From VAZQ01 sp963817135 (GTDB lineage Bacteria > Pseudomonadota > Alphaproteobacteria > Rhizobiales > Xanthobacteraceae), in NCBI GenBank assembly GCA_963817135.1, contig CAWFNG010000012.1, forward strand, positions 124,001 through 188,000: a stretch of 64,000 nucleotides of DNA. Direction: 5' to 3'. A model generated the notes under the pieces. That model did not search any database. It was given only the letters and a program-made list of their open reading frames with translations, and had not been told where the DNA came from. Each line of letters begins with the position of its first letter. Positions within the stretch are counted from its first letter, which is position 1. Both the position numbers and the translations under genes were made by a program. Below are positions 25,164-33,957 of the stretch, in pieces.

Positions 25164-27934
25164 TTTCCGACCGCGGCTTGCGCGGCCGCAAGGCGCGCAA
25201 TCGGGACGCGAAACGGCGAGCAGGAGACGTAGTCCAGGCCAAGCTGATGGCAGAACGCAACCGAGGCGGGATCTCCGCCATGTTCTCCGCAAATCCCGAT
25301 CTTGAGATTTGGCCGCGCAGTGCGGCCGCGCTCCACCCCGATGCGCATCAGTTCCCCGACCCCCTCGGCATCGATGGAAACGAAAGGGTCAGCCGCCAGA
25401 ATGCCGCGCGCCATGTAGGTGCCAAGGAAGCTTGCCGCGTCGTCGCGGCTGATGCCGAAGGTCGTCTGCGTCAGATCGTTGGTCCCGAACGAGAAGAACT
25501 CGGCCGTTTGTGCAATCTCGCCGGCCCGCAGCGAAGCGCGCGGAAGCTCGATCATGGTGCCGACCTGGTAGTGCACCCTGGTTTGCGTCTCCAGCGCCAC
25601 CGCTTCCGCCATGGCGTCTATGCGCGCCTTGATCAGATCGAGCTCGGCCTTGGTCGCTATCAGCGGCACCATCACTTCCGGTGCCACGGGTCTGCCGGTG
25701 CGCTTCGCGGCGGAAACCGCCGCTTCGAAGATGGCGCGCGCCTGCATCTCGGCAATCTCCGGATATGCCAGCGCCAGCCGGCATCCGCGGAAACCGAGCA
25801 TCGGGTTGAACTCGTGCAGCTCGCGGGCGCGGTCGGCGAGCTTCTTCGGGTCGGCTTTCATAGCGGCGGCAACTTCGGCAATTTCTTCCTCGCCGTGCGG
25901 CAGGAATTCATGCAGCGGCGGGTCGAGCAGCCGGATCGTTATGGGCAGCCCTTGCATGATCTCGAATAGTTCGGTGAAATCCGCGCGCTGCATAGGCAAC
26001 AGTTTCTGCAGCGCCAACCGCCTGGTTTTCTCATCGTCGGCGAGGATCATCTCGCGCACCGCGCGGATGCGGCCTTCCTCGAAGAACATGTGTTCGGTTC
26101 GGCAAAGCCCGATGCCTTCGGCGCCGAATTTCAGCGCCACGCGCGCGTCGTTTGGCGTGTCGGCATTGGCGCGCACGCCAAGTCTGCGCAGCTTGTCCGC
26201 CCACTGCATCAGGGTGGCAAACTCGCCCGACAGCGTGGGCTCGCTCATGGGCACACGACCGGCCAGCACCTGTCCGTTCGAGCCGTCGATGGTGATCACG
26301 TCGCCCTTTCGCAGCGTCAGTCCGCCAACGCTCACGGTCCCTGCGGCGTAATCGACGCGCAACGCGCCCGCACCCGAAACGCAGGGCTTGCCCATGCCAC
26401 GCGCGACCACAGCGGCATGTGAGGTCATTCCCCCGCGCGTCGTCAGAATTCCTTCGGCCGCATGCATGCCATGAATGTCCTCGGGCGAGGTCTCGACCCG
26501 CACGAGAATGACTTTCTTGTCCTTTGCCTTGAGCGCCTCCGCCTCATCGGCCGACAGCACGATCTCGCCTGAAGCTGCGCCGGGAGAGGCCGGCAATCCG
26601 GTCGCGATGATCTGGCGCTCGGCATTGGGGTCGATAGTGGGGTGCAGCAGCTGGTCGAGCGTGCCGGGCTCGATACGGGTGATTGCCTCTTCGCGGGTGA
26701 TCAGTCGTTCATTGGCAAGTTCGACCGCGATTCTGATTGCGGCACGCGCGGTGCGCTTGCCCGAGCGCGTCTGCAGCATCCAGAGCTTGCCCTTTTCCAC
26801 GGTGAACTCGAGATCCTGCATGTCTCGATAATGCCGTTCCAGGATCGCGTAGATGCGCGTGAGCTCCTTGAACGACTGCGGCAAGGCCTTTTCCATTGAC
26901 GGCTTGTCAGAGCCGGCTTCTTGCCGCGCCGCCTCAGTAATTTCCTGCGGCGTGCGGATTCCGGCAACGACGTCCTCGCCTTGCGCATTGATCAGGAACT
27001 CGCCGTAGAGGCGTCTCTCGCCGGTAGAAGGATTGCGCGTGAATGCGACACCGGTGGCGGAGCTGTCCCCCATGTTCCCGAACACCATGGCTTGGACACT
27101 GACGGCAGTCCCCCAGCTCTCCGGAATGTTGTGCAGGCGACGATAGGTGATAGCGCGCTGATTCATCCATGAGCCGAACACCGCGCCGATCGCCCCCCAG
27201 AGCTGATCCTGCGGATCCTGTGGAAACGGTTCGCCCTGCTCCTCTTCGACCCGCCGCTTGAAATGCGCGACGACCTCCACCCAGTCCTCGTCCGACAGCT
27301 CGGTGTCGAGAGTGTAACCGCGGCGGTCCTTGTGCTCGTCGAGAATCTCTTCGAAATGGTGGTTCTCTACGCCCAGCACAACGTCGGAATACATGCTGAT
27401 AAAACGCCGATAGGAATCGTAGGCGAAGCGCTTGTCATTGGAATTGCGCGCGAGCGCCTCCACCGTCTGGTCGTTGAGACCGAGATTGAGAACGGTGTCC
27501 ATCATCCCGGGCATGGAGGCGCGAGCGCCGGAGCGCACCGACACAAGCAACGGGGCGCTGCTGTCGCCAAATGTCCTGCCGGTGAGGCGACCTATTCTAT
27601 CGAGGGCTTCGGTAACCTGCCGCTGCAGGTCTGCCGGGTAGGTTTTTCCATTCTGATAGAAATAGGTGCAGACATCTGTGGTGATGGTGAAGCCCGGCGG
27701 CACGGGCAAGCCGAGACTTGCCATTTCCGCAAGACCGGCGCCCTTTCCGCCGAGAAGGTTGCGCATCTCGGCACCTCCTTCGGCCTTGCCATCGCCGAAG
27801 AAATACACCCATTTCTTGCTTTCTCTTTTTTTGTTCTGCGTTCGGCCGGCTCGCTTGCGTACTGCAGGAGTGCGGGAACGCAGAGATTTTGTATTTGACT
27901 TTTTGGCTGCAACTACGCGCGGTGACTTTTTCAT
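25142..27934 (-). CDS. ppdK: Pyruvate, phosphate dikinase
   Basis: About 930 residues. An Lys/Arg-rich N-terminal tail of about 40 residues precedes the ATP-grasp domain (KWVYFFGDGKAEGG, LLGGKGAGLAEMASLGLPVP). The phosphohistidine domain has the catalytic His in GGMTSHAAVVARGMGKP, and the C-terminal PEP-binding barrel has SFGTNDLTQTTFGISRDD and GICGEHGGDP. It interconverts pyruvate, ATP and phosphate with PEP, AMP and pyrophosphate. The ATG at 27934 is chosen; the frame extends to 28063 but that extension is antisense to the DUF3096 gene's trailing DNA and is not family-like. Downstream of glyS and DUF3096 on the same strand. Confidence 0.95.
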   Translation of the reverse strand: MKKSPRVVAAKKSNTKSLRSRTPAVRKRAGRTQNKKRESKKWVYFFGDGKAEGGAEMRNLLGGKGAGLAEMASLGLPVPPGFTITTDVCTYFYQNGKTYPADLQRQVTEALDRIGRLTGRTFGDSSAPLLVSVRSGARASMPGMMDTVLNLGLNDQTVEALARNSNDKRFAYDSYRRFISMYSDVVLGVENHHFEEILDEHKDRRGYTLDTELSDEDWVEVVAHFKRRVEEEQGEPFPQDPQDQLWGAIGAVFGSWMNQRAITYRRLHNIPESWGTAVSVQAMVFGNMGDSSATGVAFTRNPSTGERRLYGEFLINAQGEDVVAGIRTPQEITEAARQEAGSDKPSMEKALPQSFKELTRIYAILERHYRDMQDLEFTVEKGKLWMLQTRSGKRTARAAIRIAVELANERLITREEAITRIEPGTLDQLLHPTIDPNAERQIIATGLPASPGAASGEIVLSADEAEALKAKDKKVILVRVETSPEDIHGMHAAEGILTTRGGMTSHAAVVARGMGKPCVSGAGALRVDYAAGTVSVGGLTLRKGDVITIDGSNGQVLAGRVPMSEPTLSGEFATLMQWADKLRRLGVRANADTPNDARVALKFGAEGIGLCRTEHMFFEEGRIRAVREMILADDEKTRRLALQKLLPMQRADFTELFEIMQGLPITIRLLDPPLHEFLPHGEEEIAEVAAAMKADPKKLADRARELHEFNPMLGFRGCRLALAYPEIAEMQARAIFEAAVSAAKRTGRPVAPEVMVPLIATKAELDLIKARIDAMAEAVALETQTRVHYQVGTMIELPRASLRAGEIAQTAEFFSFGTNDLTQTTFGISRDDAASFLGTYMARGILAADPFVSIDAEGVGELMRIGVERGRTARPNLKIGICGEHGGDPASVAFCHQLGLDYVSCSPFRVPIARLAAAQAAVGKQMSDDR

Positions 27935-28013
27935 TATTGAAGCCCGGACCGGATTGAAAATAGCTCGGATGGACGCAAGCGCAGGGTTGCCACAAAGACA
28001 AGGGCTGCAGGCC

Positions 28014-28169
28014 TTAATGGATGAAATGGTGAATGTTGTTGAGCCCAATGAGGCCGATGACAATCAGATAGATTGCAACGATGTAGTTCAAAAGGCGCGG
28101 CATGATGAGAATCAAGATGCCGGCGGCAAGTGCGATGAGCGGCGATATGTGAGCAACGGTCAGCGTCAT
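28014..28169 (-). CDS. DUF3096 small membrane protein
   Basis: A 51-residue protein from the ATG at 28169 with GGAG about eight bases upstream. Two hydrophobic helices (ISPLIALAAGILILIMPRLL and YIVAIYLIVIGLIGL) are separated by a short turn, and the protein ends NNIHHFIH. This matches DUF3096, tiny inner-membrane proteins of Proteobacteria with no known role. A near-match to the EcfG promoter (GGAAC, then CATT instead of CGTT) lies at 28202-28226, which is suggestive but weak. It sits between glyS and ppdK on the same strand. Confidence 0.8.
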   Translation of the reverse strand: MTLTVAHISPLIALAAGILILIMPRLLNYIVAIYLIVIGLIGLNNIHHFIH

Positions 28170-28269
28170 AGGAATTCTCCTGCGAGGTCAGCCGGCACGA
28201 TAATGGCGGGCCGGACGGCGGGTTCCATGGGGATTCCCATCATAGCCGGTATCTATATTCGTGTCCGTC

Positions 28270-30384
28270 CTAACCCTCGATACGCGAGAAATCCGCCACC
28301 GAGCGCGTGGCATCGCGGATCTCATTGAGCAGCTTGAGCCGGTTCTCGCGCAGCTTGTCCTTGTCCGGACCGTCGGCGACGTTGACCGTCACCTTGTCAA
28401 AGAAGGCATCGACGTGGGGACGCAGCCTGGCCATGGCACGCATCGCCGTCTCGAAATCCTCGCGCGCAACCGCAGCACTCGCCTCGCGGCTGGTTCTCTC
28501 GATTGCGTCCGCCAGCGCGCGTTCTTCCGCCTGGCGATAGAGCGACGGGTCCGGCAAGCCGGCATATTGCCGGACGTCCCGCTTCTCCTCGATACGGATG
28601 ATGTTGGTTGCGCGCTTATAGCCGGCGAGCAGATTTTTCCCATCTTCCGTGGCGAGGAACTTTGCCAATGCGTGAACCCGGCGAAATATGAGCAGCAGAT
28701 CGTCCTGGCGCTCCAGCATGAAAACGGCATCGACCAGATCATGCCGTGCCCCTTGGACGCGCAGCTGGACTTTGAGGCGATCAGCGAGAAAAACGAGGAG
28801 ATCAGGAACAGCGGCTTCCGCCCGAAGCATCAATTCACGGCCGCGAGCGCCGCGGGAATGCAGCTCGCAAGCTTCATGCAGCAACGCCGAAAGAGATAAG
28901 CGCAGATCGTTCGCCAATACCAATCTGATGATTCCCAATGCTGCCCGTCGCAACGCATAAGGATCCTTGGACCCGGTCGGCTTCTCCCCGATCAACCAGA
29001 AGCCGGCGAGCATATCGATCCTATCGGCGAGCCCGACGGCAATGGAAATGGGATTAGCCGGAACAAGGTCGTCCGGCCCTTGCGGCTTGTAGTGATCTTC
29101 ACAGGCCTGAGCGATGGCATCATCTTCTCCTTGTGCCTGCGCGTAATATCTTCCCATAAGGCCTTGCAGCTCGGGAAATTCACCGACGACCTCGGTGAGG
29201 AGATCGGCCTTGCAGAGTCTTGCCGCACGCTCGACGCTTACAATGTCGGCGTCAATTGATTGAGCAATGCGGCCGGCCAACGCCTCTATCCGCGCGATGC
29301 GCTGAGCTTGCGTGCCGAGCTTTTCATGAAAGACGATCTGATCGAATTTCGGCAACCGGTCCTCGAGCCGGACCTTGAGATCTGATTGATAGAAGAACTT
29401 TGCATCCGCCAGTCGCGCGCGAATGACGCGTTCATTGCCGGCGACGATTGCCTTGCCGCCATCGTCCGCTTCAATATTGGCAACCAGGAGGAATTTGTTC
29501 ACGAGCTTTGCATTTTGTGGATCGCGCAAAACGAAGCATTTCTGATTGTTACGGATGGTTGCGCGGATCACCTCGGCTGGAATTGCGAGGAAATCCTGGT
29601 CGAAGGTGCCCATAAGCACGACCGGCCATTCCACCAGGCCGACAATCTCGTCGAGCAGGCCTGGGTCCTCAACCAGGTCATAGCCCTGCGCAAAGGCGAG
29701 GTTCTTGGCATCGGACAGAATAATCTGGCGGCGGCGCTCAGGATCAAGCACCACCTTCGCCTTTTCGAGTTTGGCGGCATAATCGTCGAGACGGCGCACC
29801 TTGAAAGGATGCGGGCTCATGAATCGATGCCCGCGTGTTTCGTTCCCCGCGGCGATGCCGTCGATTGTAAACGCAACGATGTCCGGCTCTTCGGTCGCAG
29901 GACCGAACGTTGCCACAATGGAATGGAGCGGGCGAATCCAGGCAAGCGAGCGCGTGCCCCACCGCATGGACTTGGGCCAGGGAAAATTCTTCAGGAGTTC
30001 AGGCAGGATATCGGCGATGACGGCGATGGCCGGGCGTCCCGGCTTGTCGATCACGGCGATGTAAAAGTCGCCTTTGTTGTCGGCCTGGACTCTCGCTTGC
30101 GCAATCGATTGCAAGCCGGCCGCGCGCAAAAAGCCGGCGATGGCGGCCTCGGGCGCGCCGACCCGCGGGCCTTTCTTCTCCTCTCTCGCGTCGGGCTGCC
30201 TGACCGGTATTCCTTCGACCGCAAGCGCCAGACGCCGCGGCGTCGCGAATGCTTTGGCTCCCTCATAGTGGAGTCCCGCTGCAACCAGACGATCAGTGAC
30301 GAGCTTGCGCAGGTCCTCCATTGCGCGAGACTGCATGCGCGCCGGGATTTCCTCGGAGAACAATTCGAGCAACAGGTCCGGCAT
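28270..30384 (-). CDS. glyS: Glycyl-tRNA synthetase beta subunit
   Basis: A 704-residue beta subunit of the tetrameric bacterial GlyRS, which supplies tRNA recognition. The N-terminus MPDLLLELFSEEIPARMQ, the segments FPWPKSMRWG and KCFVLRD, and an HD-like and anticodon-binding-like C-terminal region are as expected, and the length is normal. It is separated from glyQ only by the small CDGSH gene, so the alpha and beta subunits are made from one transcript. Confidence 0.97.
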   Translation of the reverse strand: MPDLLLELFSEEIPARMQSRAMEDLRKLVTDRLVAAGLHYEGAKAFATPRRLALAVEGIPVRQPDAREEKKGPRVGAPEAAIAGFLRAAGLQSIAQARVQADNKGDFYIAVIDKPGRPAIAVIADILPELLKNFPWPKSMRWGTRSLAWIRPLHSIVATFGPATEEPDIVAFTIDGIAAGNETRGHRFMSPHPFKVRRLDDYAAKLEKAKVVLDPERRRQIILSDAKNLAFAQGYDLVEDPGLLDEIVGLVEWPVVLMGTFDQDFLAIPAEVIRATIRNNQKCFVLRDPQNAKLVNKFLLVANIEADDGGKAIVAGNERVIRARLADAKFFYQSDLKVRLEDRLPKFDQIVFHEKLGTQAQRIARIEALAGRIAQSIDADIVSVERAARLCKADLLTEVVGEFPELQGLMGRYYAQAQGEDDAIAQACEDHYKPQGPDDLVPANPISIAVGLADRIDMLAGFWLIGEKPTGSKDPYALRRAALGIIRLVLANDLRLSLSALLHEACELHSRGARGRELMLRAEAAVPDLLVFLADRLKVQLRVQGARHDLVDAVFMLERQDDLLLIFRRVHALAKFLATEDGKNLLAGYKRATNIIRIEEKRDVRQYAGLPDPSLYRQAEERALADAIERTSREASAAVAREDFETAMRAMARLRPHVDAFFDKVTVNVADGPDKDKLRENRLKLLNEIRDATRSVADFSRIEG

Positions 30385-30407
30385 CGCGTCTCACCGCTAG
30401 TGGTCCG

Positions 30408-30651
30408 CTAGAGTTTCTTGTGGCTGCCGTCGCACAGTGGACGCGTTTGCGTGCGCTTGCACGCACAGAACCAAAGCTGCTCCGCCTTTTCCGGCTTCCA
30501 CTCCACCGGCCGGAACTGCGTCCCTTTATGCGAGCCGTCGCAGAACGGCTGGGTCTTCGAGCGCCCGCACGCACACCACCAGTAGCTCTTTCCCCGCTTC
30601 GACATCGACCGCAAGCGGCTGGCGGCCGCCGATTTCAGGCTCTGTGCTCAT
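30408..30651 (-). pseudogene. CDGSH iron-sulfur domain protein, frameshifted near 30590
   Basis: The expected start is the ATG at 30651: it has GGAGGGG six bases upstream, overlaps the end of glyQ by 17 bases, and begins MSTEPEIGGRQPLAVDVEAGK. The frame is then lost at an AAA run (30589-30591); removing one A continues it as KSYWWCACGRS and on. The downstream frame holds two complete CDGSH motifs (CACGRSKTQPFCDGSH and CACKRTQTRPLCDGSH), each the 3Cys-1His ligand set for a [2Fe-2S] cluster. As sequenced, only a 65-residue product from an internal ATG at 30605 could be made. The single-base change could be real or an assembly error. Its place between glyQ and glyS is notable. Confidence 0.8.
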
Positions 30652-31588
30652 GCTGCTCCCCTCCTCCTGCTGTTGCCAGCCAAGCCTCTCCGCAGGCCTT
30701 GGCGAGCTCGCGCACGCGCAGAATGTAGCTCTGCCGCTCGGTTACCGAAATCAGCCCGCGCGCGTCGAGCAGATTGAAGACGTGACTTGCCTTGATGCAT
30801 TGGTCATAGGCCGGCAAGGCCATGAGATGACGTTTGCGGTTTCCATCGGTGATCCAACCCGCATCGATATATCGACGACAGGCCTGCTCCGCCATCTTGA
30901 ATTGCTGGAACAGCATCTCGCCATCCGCGAACTCGAAATTATGCCGGGAATATTCCTGCTCAGCCTGCAGGAACACATCGCCATAGGTGACTTTACCCTC
31001 GCCCTCGCGGCCGTTGAAGTTGAGGTCGAATACGCGATCAACGCCTTGCACGTACATGGCAAGCCGCTCGAGCCCATAGGTCAGCTCCCCGGAAACGGGC
31101 GCGCATTCGAAGCCTGCGACCTGCTGGAAATAGGTAAATTGCGATACCTCCATTCCGTCGCACCAGCATTCCCAGCCCAAACCCCAGGCACCTAGCGTCG
31201 GGGATTCCCAGTCATCCTCGACGAAGCGGATGTCGTGCAGTTTCGCATTGATCCCGATGGCATAAAGTGAATTGAGATAAAGGTCCTGAATGTCATCGGG
31301 CGACGGTTTGAGGATCACCTGGAACTGATAGTAGTGCTGCAGCCGATTGGGATTTTCGCCATAGCGGCCGTCCTTCGGCCGTCGCGACGGCTGCACATAG
31401 GCGGCGTGCCAGGGGTTAGGTCCGAGCGCTCGCAAGGTGGTCGCCGGATGAAATGTGCCGGCGCCGACCTCCATATCGTAAGGCTGCAGGATTACACAGC
31501 CGTAATCCGCCCAATAGCGCTGAAGCTGAAGGATCAGGCCCTGAAACGACCGCTCGGGCCGCAAAGAAGAAGAAGGCTTGCCCGACAA
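30635..31588 (-). CDS. glyQ: Glycyl-tRNA synthetase alpha subunit
   Basis: A 317-residue class II catalytic subunit. Motif-rich segments include FQGLILQLQRYWADYGC, QPYDMEVGAGTFHPATTLRAL (split by the reading), QPSRRPKDGRYGENPNRLQHYYQFQV and GLGWECWCDGMEVSQFTYFQQ. It activates glycine and, with GlyS, charges tRNA-Gly. The ATG lies three bases after the stop of the upstream 68-residue gene, so it is part of an operon with the S49 peptidase and that small gene. Confidence 0.97.
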   Translation of the reverse strand: MSGKPSSSLRPERSFQGLILQLQRYWADYGCVILQPYDMEVGAGTFHPATTLRALGPNPWHAAYVQPSRRPKDGRYGENPNRLQHYYQFQVILKPSPDDIQDLYLNSLYAIGINAKLHDIRFVEDDWESPTLGAWGLGWECWCDGMEVSQFTYFQQVAGFECAPVSGELTYGLERLAMYVQGVDRVFDLNFNGREGEGKVTYGDVFLQAEQEYSRHNFEFADGEMLFQQFKMAEQACRRYIDAGWITDGNRKRHLMALPAYDQCIKASHVFNLLDARGLISVTERQSYILRVRELAKACGEAWLATAGGGEQHEHRA

Positions 31589-31591
31589 GCG

Positions 31592-31798
31592 TTACATCAC
31601 GCGCCAGTCGCCGGTGTGCGGGTCCTGGCGCAGTGTCGGCAAGTTCTCGCGCTCGGTTAAGTCCGCCTGCGTGGTTTTTTCGCGCTCGACTTCCTCCTTG
31701 ATACGGCGGACTTCTTTCACAACCCAACCGACCACGGCGCTGGCGCTCAGGACGCCCAGCGCAATTCTGGCCAAGGGAGGAATCAGGATCGGGGACAT
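31592..31798 (-). CDS. Small membrane-anchored hypothetical protein
   Basis: A 68-residue protein with one N-terminal helix (IPPLARIALGVLSASAVVGWVV) and a charged tail (KEVRRIKEEVEREKTT), ending RQDPHTGDWRVM. Its frame is tightly packed between the S49 peptidase gene and glyQ, with a three-base gap to glyQ, which supports it being real. I recall similar small proteins at this position in related genomes but know no function. Confidence 0.7.
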   Translation of the reverse strand: MSPILIPPLARIALGVLSASAVVGWVVKEVRRIKEEVEREKTTQADLTERENLPTLRQDPHTGDWRVM

Positions 31799-31828
31799 GA
31801 CTTGTTTCCTATCAGCTTTCGGAGATGC

Positions 31829-32737
31829 TCACAATCCGTAGCGCGACCACATCGCGCGGCTCTCCAGTGCGGAAATAATCTGCTCGCCCAAATCGTTGGG
31901 GAAGCTGAGAACTTCGGCAGCGTCCACTGCGGGCTGCACGCGGCCGAACCAGCCGCGCGCCGGCGCCATCAGCGGCGTTGCCACCTGTTCACCGAAGCGC
32001 TGGCGCAGCGTCGAGCGCACATCGCCGATCGCGTCGGCCAATCCGAATTCAATGGCCCTGCTGCCGGTCCAATATTCCCCGGAGAACAAGGTCTTTTCCG
32101 AGCCGTTGAGGCGGGCGCCGCGTCGCTCTTTCACGAGATCGATGAAGCCGGTATGAATTTCCCGCTGCACTGCCTTGATGCGATCGACGTCCTCGGGATT
32201 TTCCGGCAGAAAAGGGTCGAGCATCGCCTTGTATTCGCCCGAAGTATACAGCCGGCGCTCGATGCCGAGCTTGTCCAGGAGCTTGGCGAATCCGAACGAA
32301 CCGCCGACGACGCCGATTGAACCGACCAGCGACGACGGATCGCAGACAATCTCATCGGCGGCGCAAGCAATCATATAGCCGCCCGAGGCGGCGACATCTT
32401 CTGCGAAGGCGATCACGGGACGTGCATTTTCGACTGCAAGCTGCCGGATACGTCGAAAGATGAGATGCGATTGCACTGGCGAGCCGCCCGGCGAATTGAT
32501 CACCAACGCGACCGCGCGCGCCCGGCGCATGCGAAAAGCACGCTCGAGCGGGCGGGCAAGCGTCGCCAGCGTAAGTCCGGGTTTCAGCGGCGTTGAAAAG
32601 CCAATGAGGCCGGTGAGCCGCACGACCGGCACGATGGGAATGTCGCCGCGCAGCCGCTTGGGAAGGACCGGACGCAGGGCCTGGTGCGCGCTGGCCAGAA
32701 GCTGGCGCAGGTGCTCGGACGCGTTGTGATCAGCCAT
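31829..32737 (-). CDS. S49-family (SppA-like) signal peptide peptidase
   Basis: About 302 residues from the ATG at 32737 (MADHNASEHL); the frame extends to 32797 without family support. The Ser nucleophile is in DVAASGGYMIACAAD (about residues 133-147) and the general-base Lys is probably in SGEYKAMLDPF, the position used by short SppA enzymes of Bacillus type. LVINSPGGSPVQS is the conserved strand-turn. No strong transmembrane segment is seen, so membrane association is uncertain. It cleaves leftover signal peptides or small membrane proteins. It leads the glyQ operon. Confidence 0.88.
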   Translation of the reverse strand: MADHNASEHLRQLLASAHQALRPVLPKRLRGDIPIVPVVRLTGLIGFSTPLKPGLTLATLARPLERAFRMRRARAVALVINSPGGSPVQSHLIFRRIRQLAVENARPVIAFAEDVAASGGYMIACAADEIVCDPSSLVGSIGVVGGSFGFAKLLDKLGIERRLYTSGEYKAMLDPFLPENPEDVDRIKAVQREIHTGFIDLVKERRGARLNGSEKTLFSGEYWTGSRAIEFGLADAIGDVRSTLRQRFGEQVATPLMAPARGWFGRVQPAVDAAEVLSFPNDLGEQIISALESRAMWSRYGL

Positions 32738-32906
32738 ACCGCTTAATTCCTGCGCGGCTGCCGCAAAAACTGCGGTTTGCGAGCGGGCGCAATGCAAGGT
32801 CTTAGCAATGTCCTCGCCGTTGCCTCAAGTTACCTTTCATTAACTCCTGGGGGCGTAGGGAGGTGAAATCCGGGTGGATTACCGGAACAGCAGAAGCGGG
32901 GCATCC

Positions 32907-33002
32907 ATGATCAAGGCATATTTGCTGATCCTATTGATCAGCGCGATCGCCGCCATGTCTCATCTCGATTTCGACCGCAAATCTGCCGATCGCAAGGCCT
33001 GA
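32907..33002 (+). CDS. Putative 31-aa single-pass membrane peptide
   Basis: ATG at 32907, GCGGGG upstream, TGA at 33000-33002. The product is MIKAYLLILLISAIAAMSHL followed by a charged tail DFDRKSADRKA: one hydrophobic helix and a basic/acidic C-terminus. The gap between two minus-strand genes and the hydrophobic character make it plausible, but such a short frame can arise by chance. No family is recognised. Confidence 0.4.
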   Translation: MIKAYLLILLISAIAAMSHLDFDRKSADRKA

Positions 33003-33012
33003 TAGAAACCGC

Positions 33013-33804
33013 TTACGCCAGTGAACTCAGCGGAAAACGCGTGACATCGCGCAGGAAGGCAATGAACCCGTCGGCCTGATGCTCCGCCGTCAGCCGCCCT
33101 TTCTCGGCAGTTGCCGCGGAAGCGTCGCCAAGGGCGCCGTCCGGATTGAGGTCCTGCGCGATCCAGCCGAAGCCATGCTGCCCGGCCGGACGCAGGTGCT
33201 GGTAATCCTTTTCCATCTCGGCTGCTTTCGAGCCGAAGTGCCTGGCTTTGCTCATATCGACGAGGTCGGGCCGAAAATGCAGCATCAGCGAAGTCTCGAT
33301 ATCGCCGGCATGAATGCCGTGAGTGGTATCGAACGGCGAATAGAGGCCGGCCGGCAGCCCGAAGCGGCGCCATTGCGTGGTCGCGGCCAGCATGTCGAGC
33401 CGCACGCGCAATTCGCGCGCAACAATGCCGATGACATCAATGTTGCCGCCATGGGAATTGACGATTACCAGCTTGCGCAACCCGGCGCGGTGAACACCTT
33501 CGCCGATCTCGATCCAGATGCGGATGAGGTTTTCCGCCGAGCAGGTGATCGTCCCCGCAAAGCGCAAATGCTCGTTCGATTTCCCGATCATTTGGATCGG
33601 AAGAAACAGAACGCGCAGATCGTCGGGAAGCCGCGCCAGCACGGTCTTGATCATGCCTTCGGCAATGGCGGTATCGGTCATCAGCGGGAGATGCGGACCG
33701 TGCTGTTCGATTGCGGCGACCGGCAGGACCGCCAAGGTGGCGTTCGGGTCGAGGCCGGTAAACTCGCTCGATTTAAGCTCTGCCCAGAAGCGCTTCGCCG
33801 CCAT
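33013..33804 (-). CDS. Creatininase-family amidohydrolase
   Basis: A 263-residue metal-dependent hydrolase with the family's ligand motifs: PVAAIEQHGPHLPLMTD (about residues 28-44), NSHGGN (about 115-120) and HAGDIETSLML (about 165-175). Members open cyclic amides (creatinine), deformylate sugars, or act in cofactor synthesis (MftE), so substrate is not determined. Divergent from the P450 gene with about 150 bases between starts, it is the leftmost gene of the putative catabolic island. Confidence 0.88.
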   Translation of the reverse strand: MAAKRFWAELKSSEFTGLDPNATLAVLPVAAIEQHGPHLPLMTDTAIAEGMIKTVLARLPDDLRVLFLPIQMIGKSNEHLRFAGTITCSAENLIRIWIEIGEGVHRAGLRKLVIVNSHGGNIDVIGIVARELRVRLDMLAATTQWRRFGLPAGLYSPFDTTHGIHAGDIETSLMLHFRPDLVDMSKARHFGSKAAEMEKDYQHLRPAGQHGFGWIAQDLNPDGALGDASAATAEKGRLTAEHQADGFIAFLRDVTRFPLSSLA

Positions 33805-33861
33805 TGCGTAATGACCCGCATTATTGTCCGCCTGCCGTGCTCGGCTTGACCCGATTGAGCA

Positions 33862-33907
33862 CGGGCGGACTTACATTGCATGCTATAGCAGAAGCCTCGC
33901 CGCGCAG
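33862..33907 (+). promoter_or_regulatory. Duplicated leader element, copy 1 (upstream of P450)
   Basis: CGGGCGGACTTACATTGC is joined directly to ATGCTATAGCAGAAGCCTCGC and CGCGCAG. The same blocks occur at 35179-35235 upstream of ridA, with a 12-base insertion between them. It ends 51 bases before the P450 start. It may be a shared promoter or operator for the island; TATAGC could serve as a -10 element. Confidence 0.5.
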
Positions 33908-33957
33908 GGGGTTCCTTGCGGGTGATGGCAAAGATTCGCTGCAGAGAAAGATGAGCG

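Noticed and set aside
28202..28226. EcfG-like site upstream of the DUF3096 gene
   Set aside because: The -10 element reads CATT instead of CGTT; position is suitable but one core base is wrong, so it is mentioned only as a weak possibility.
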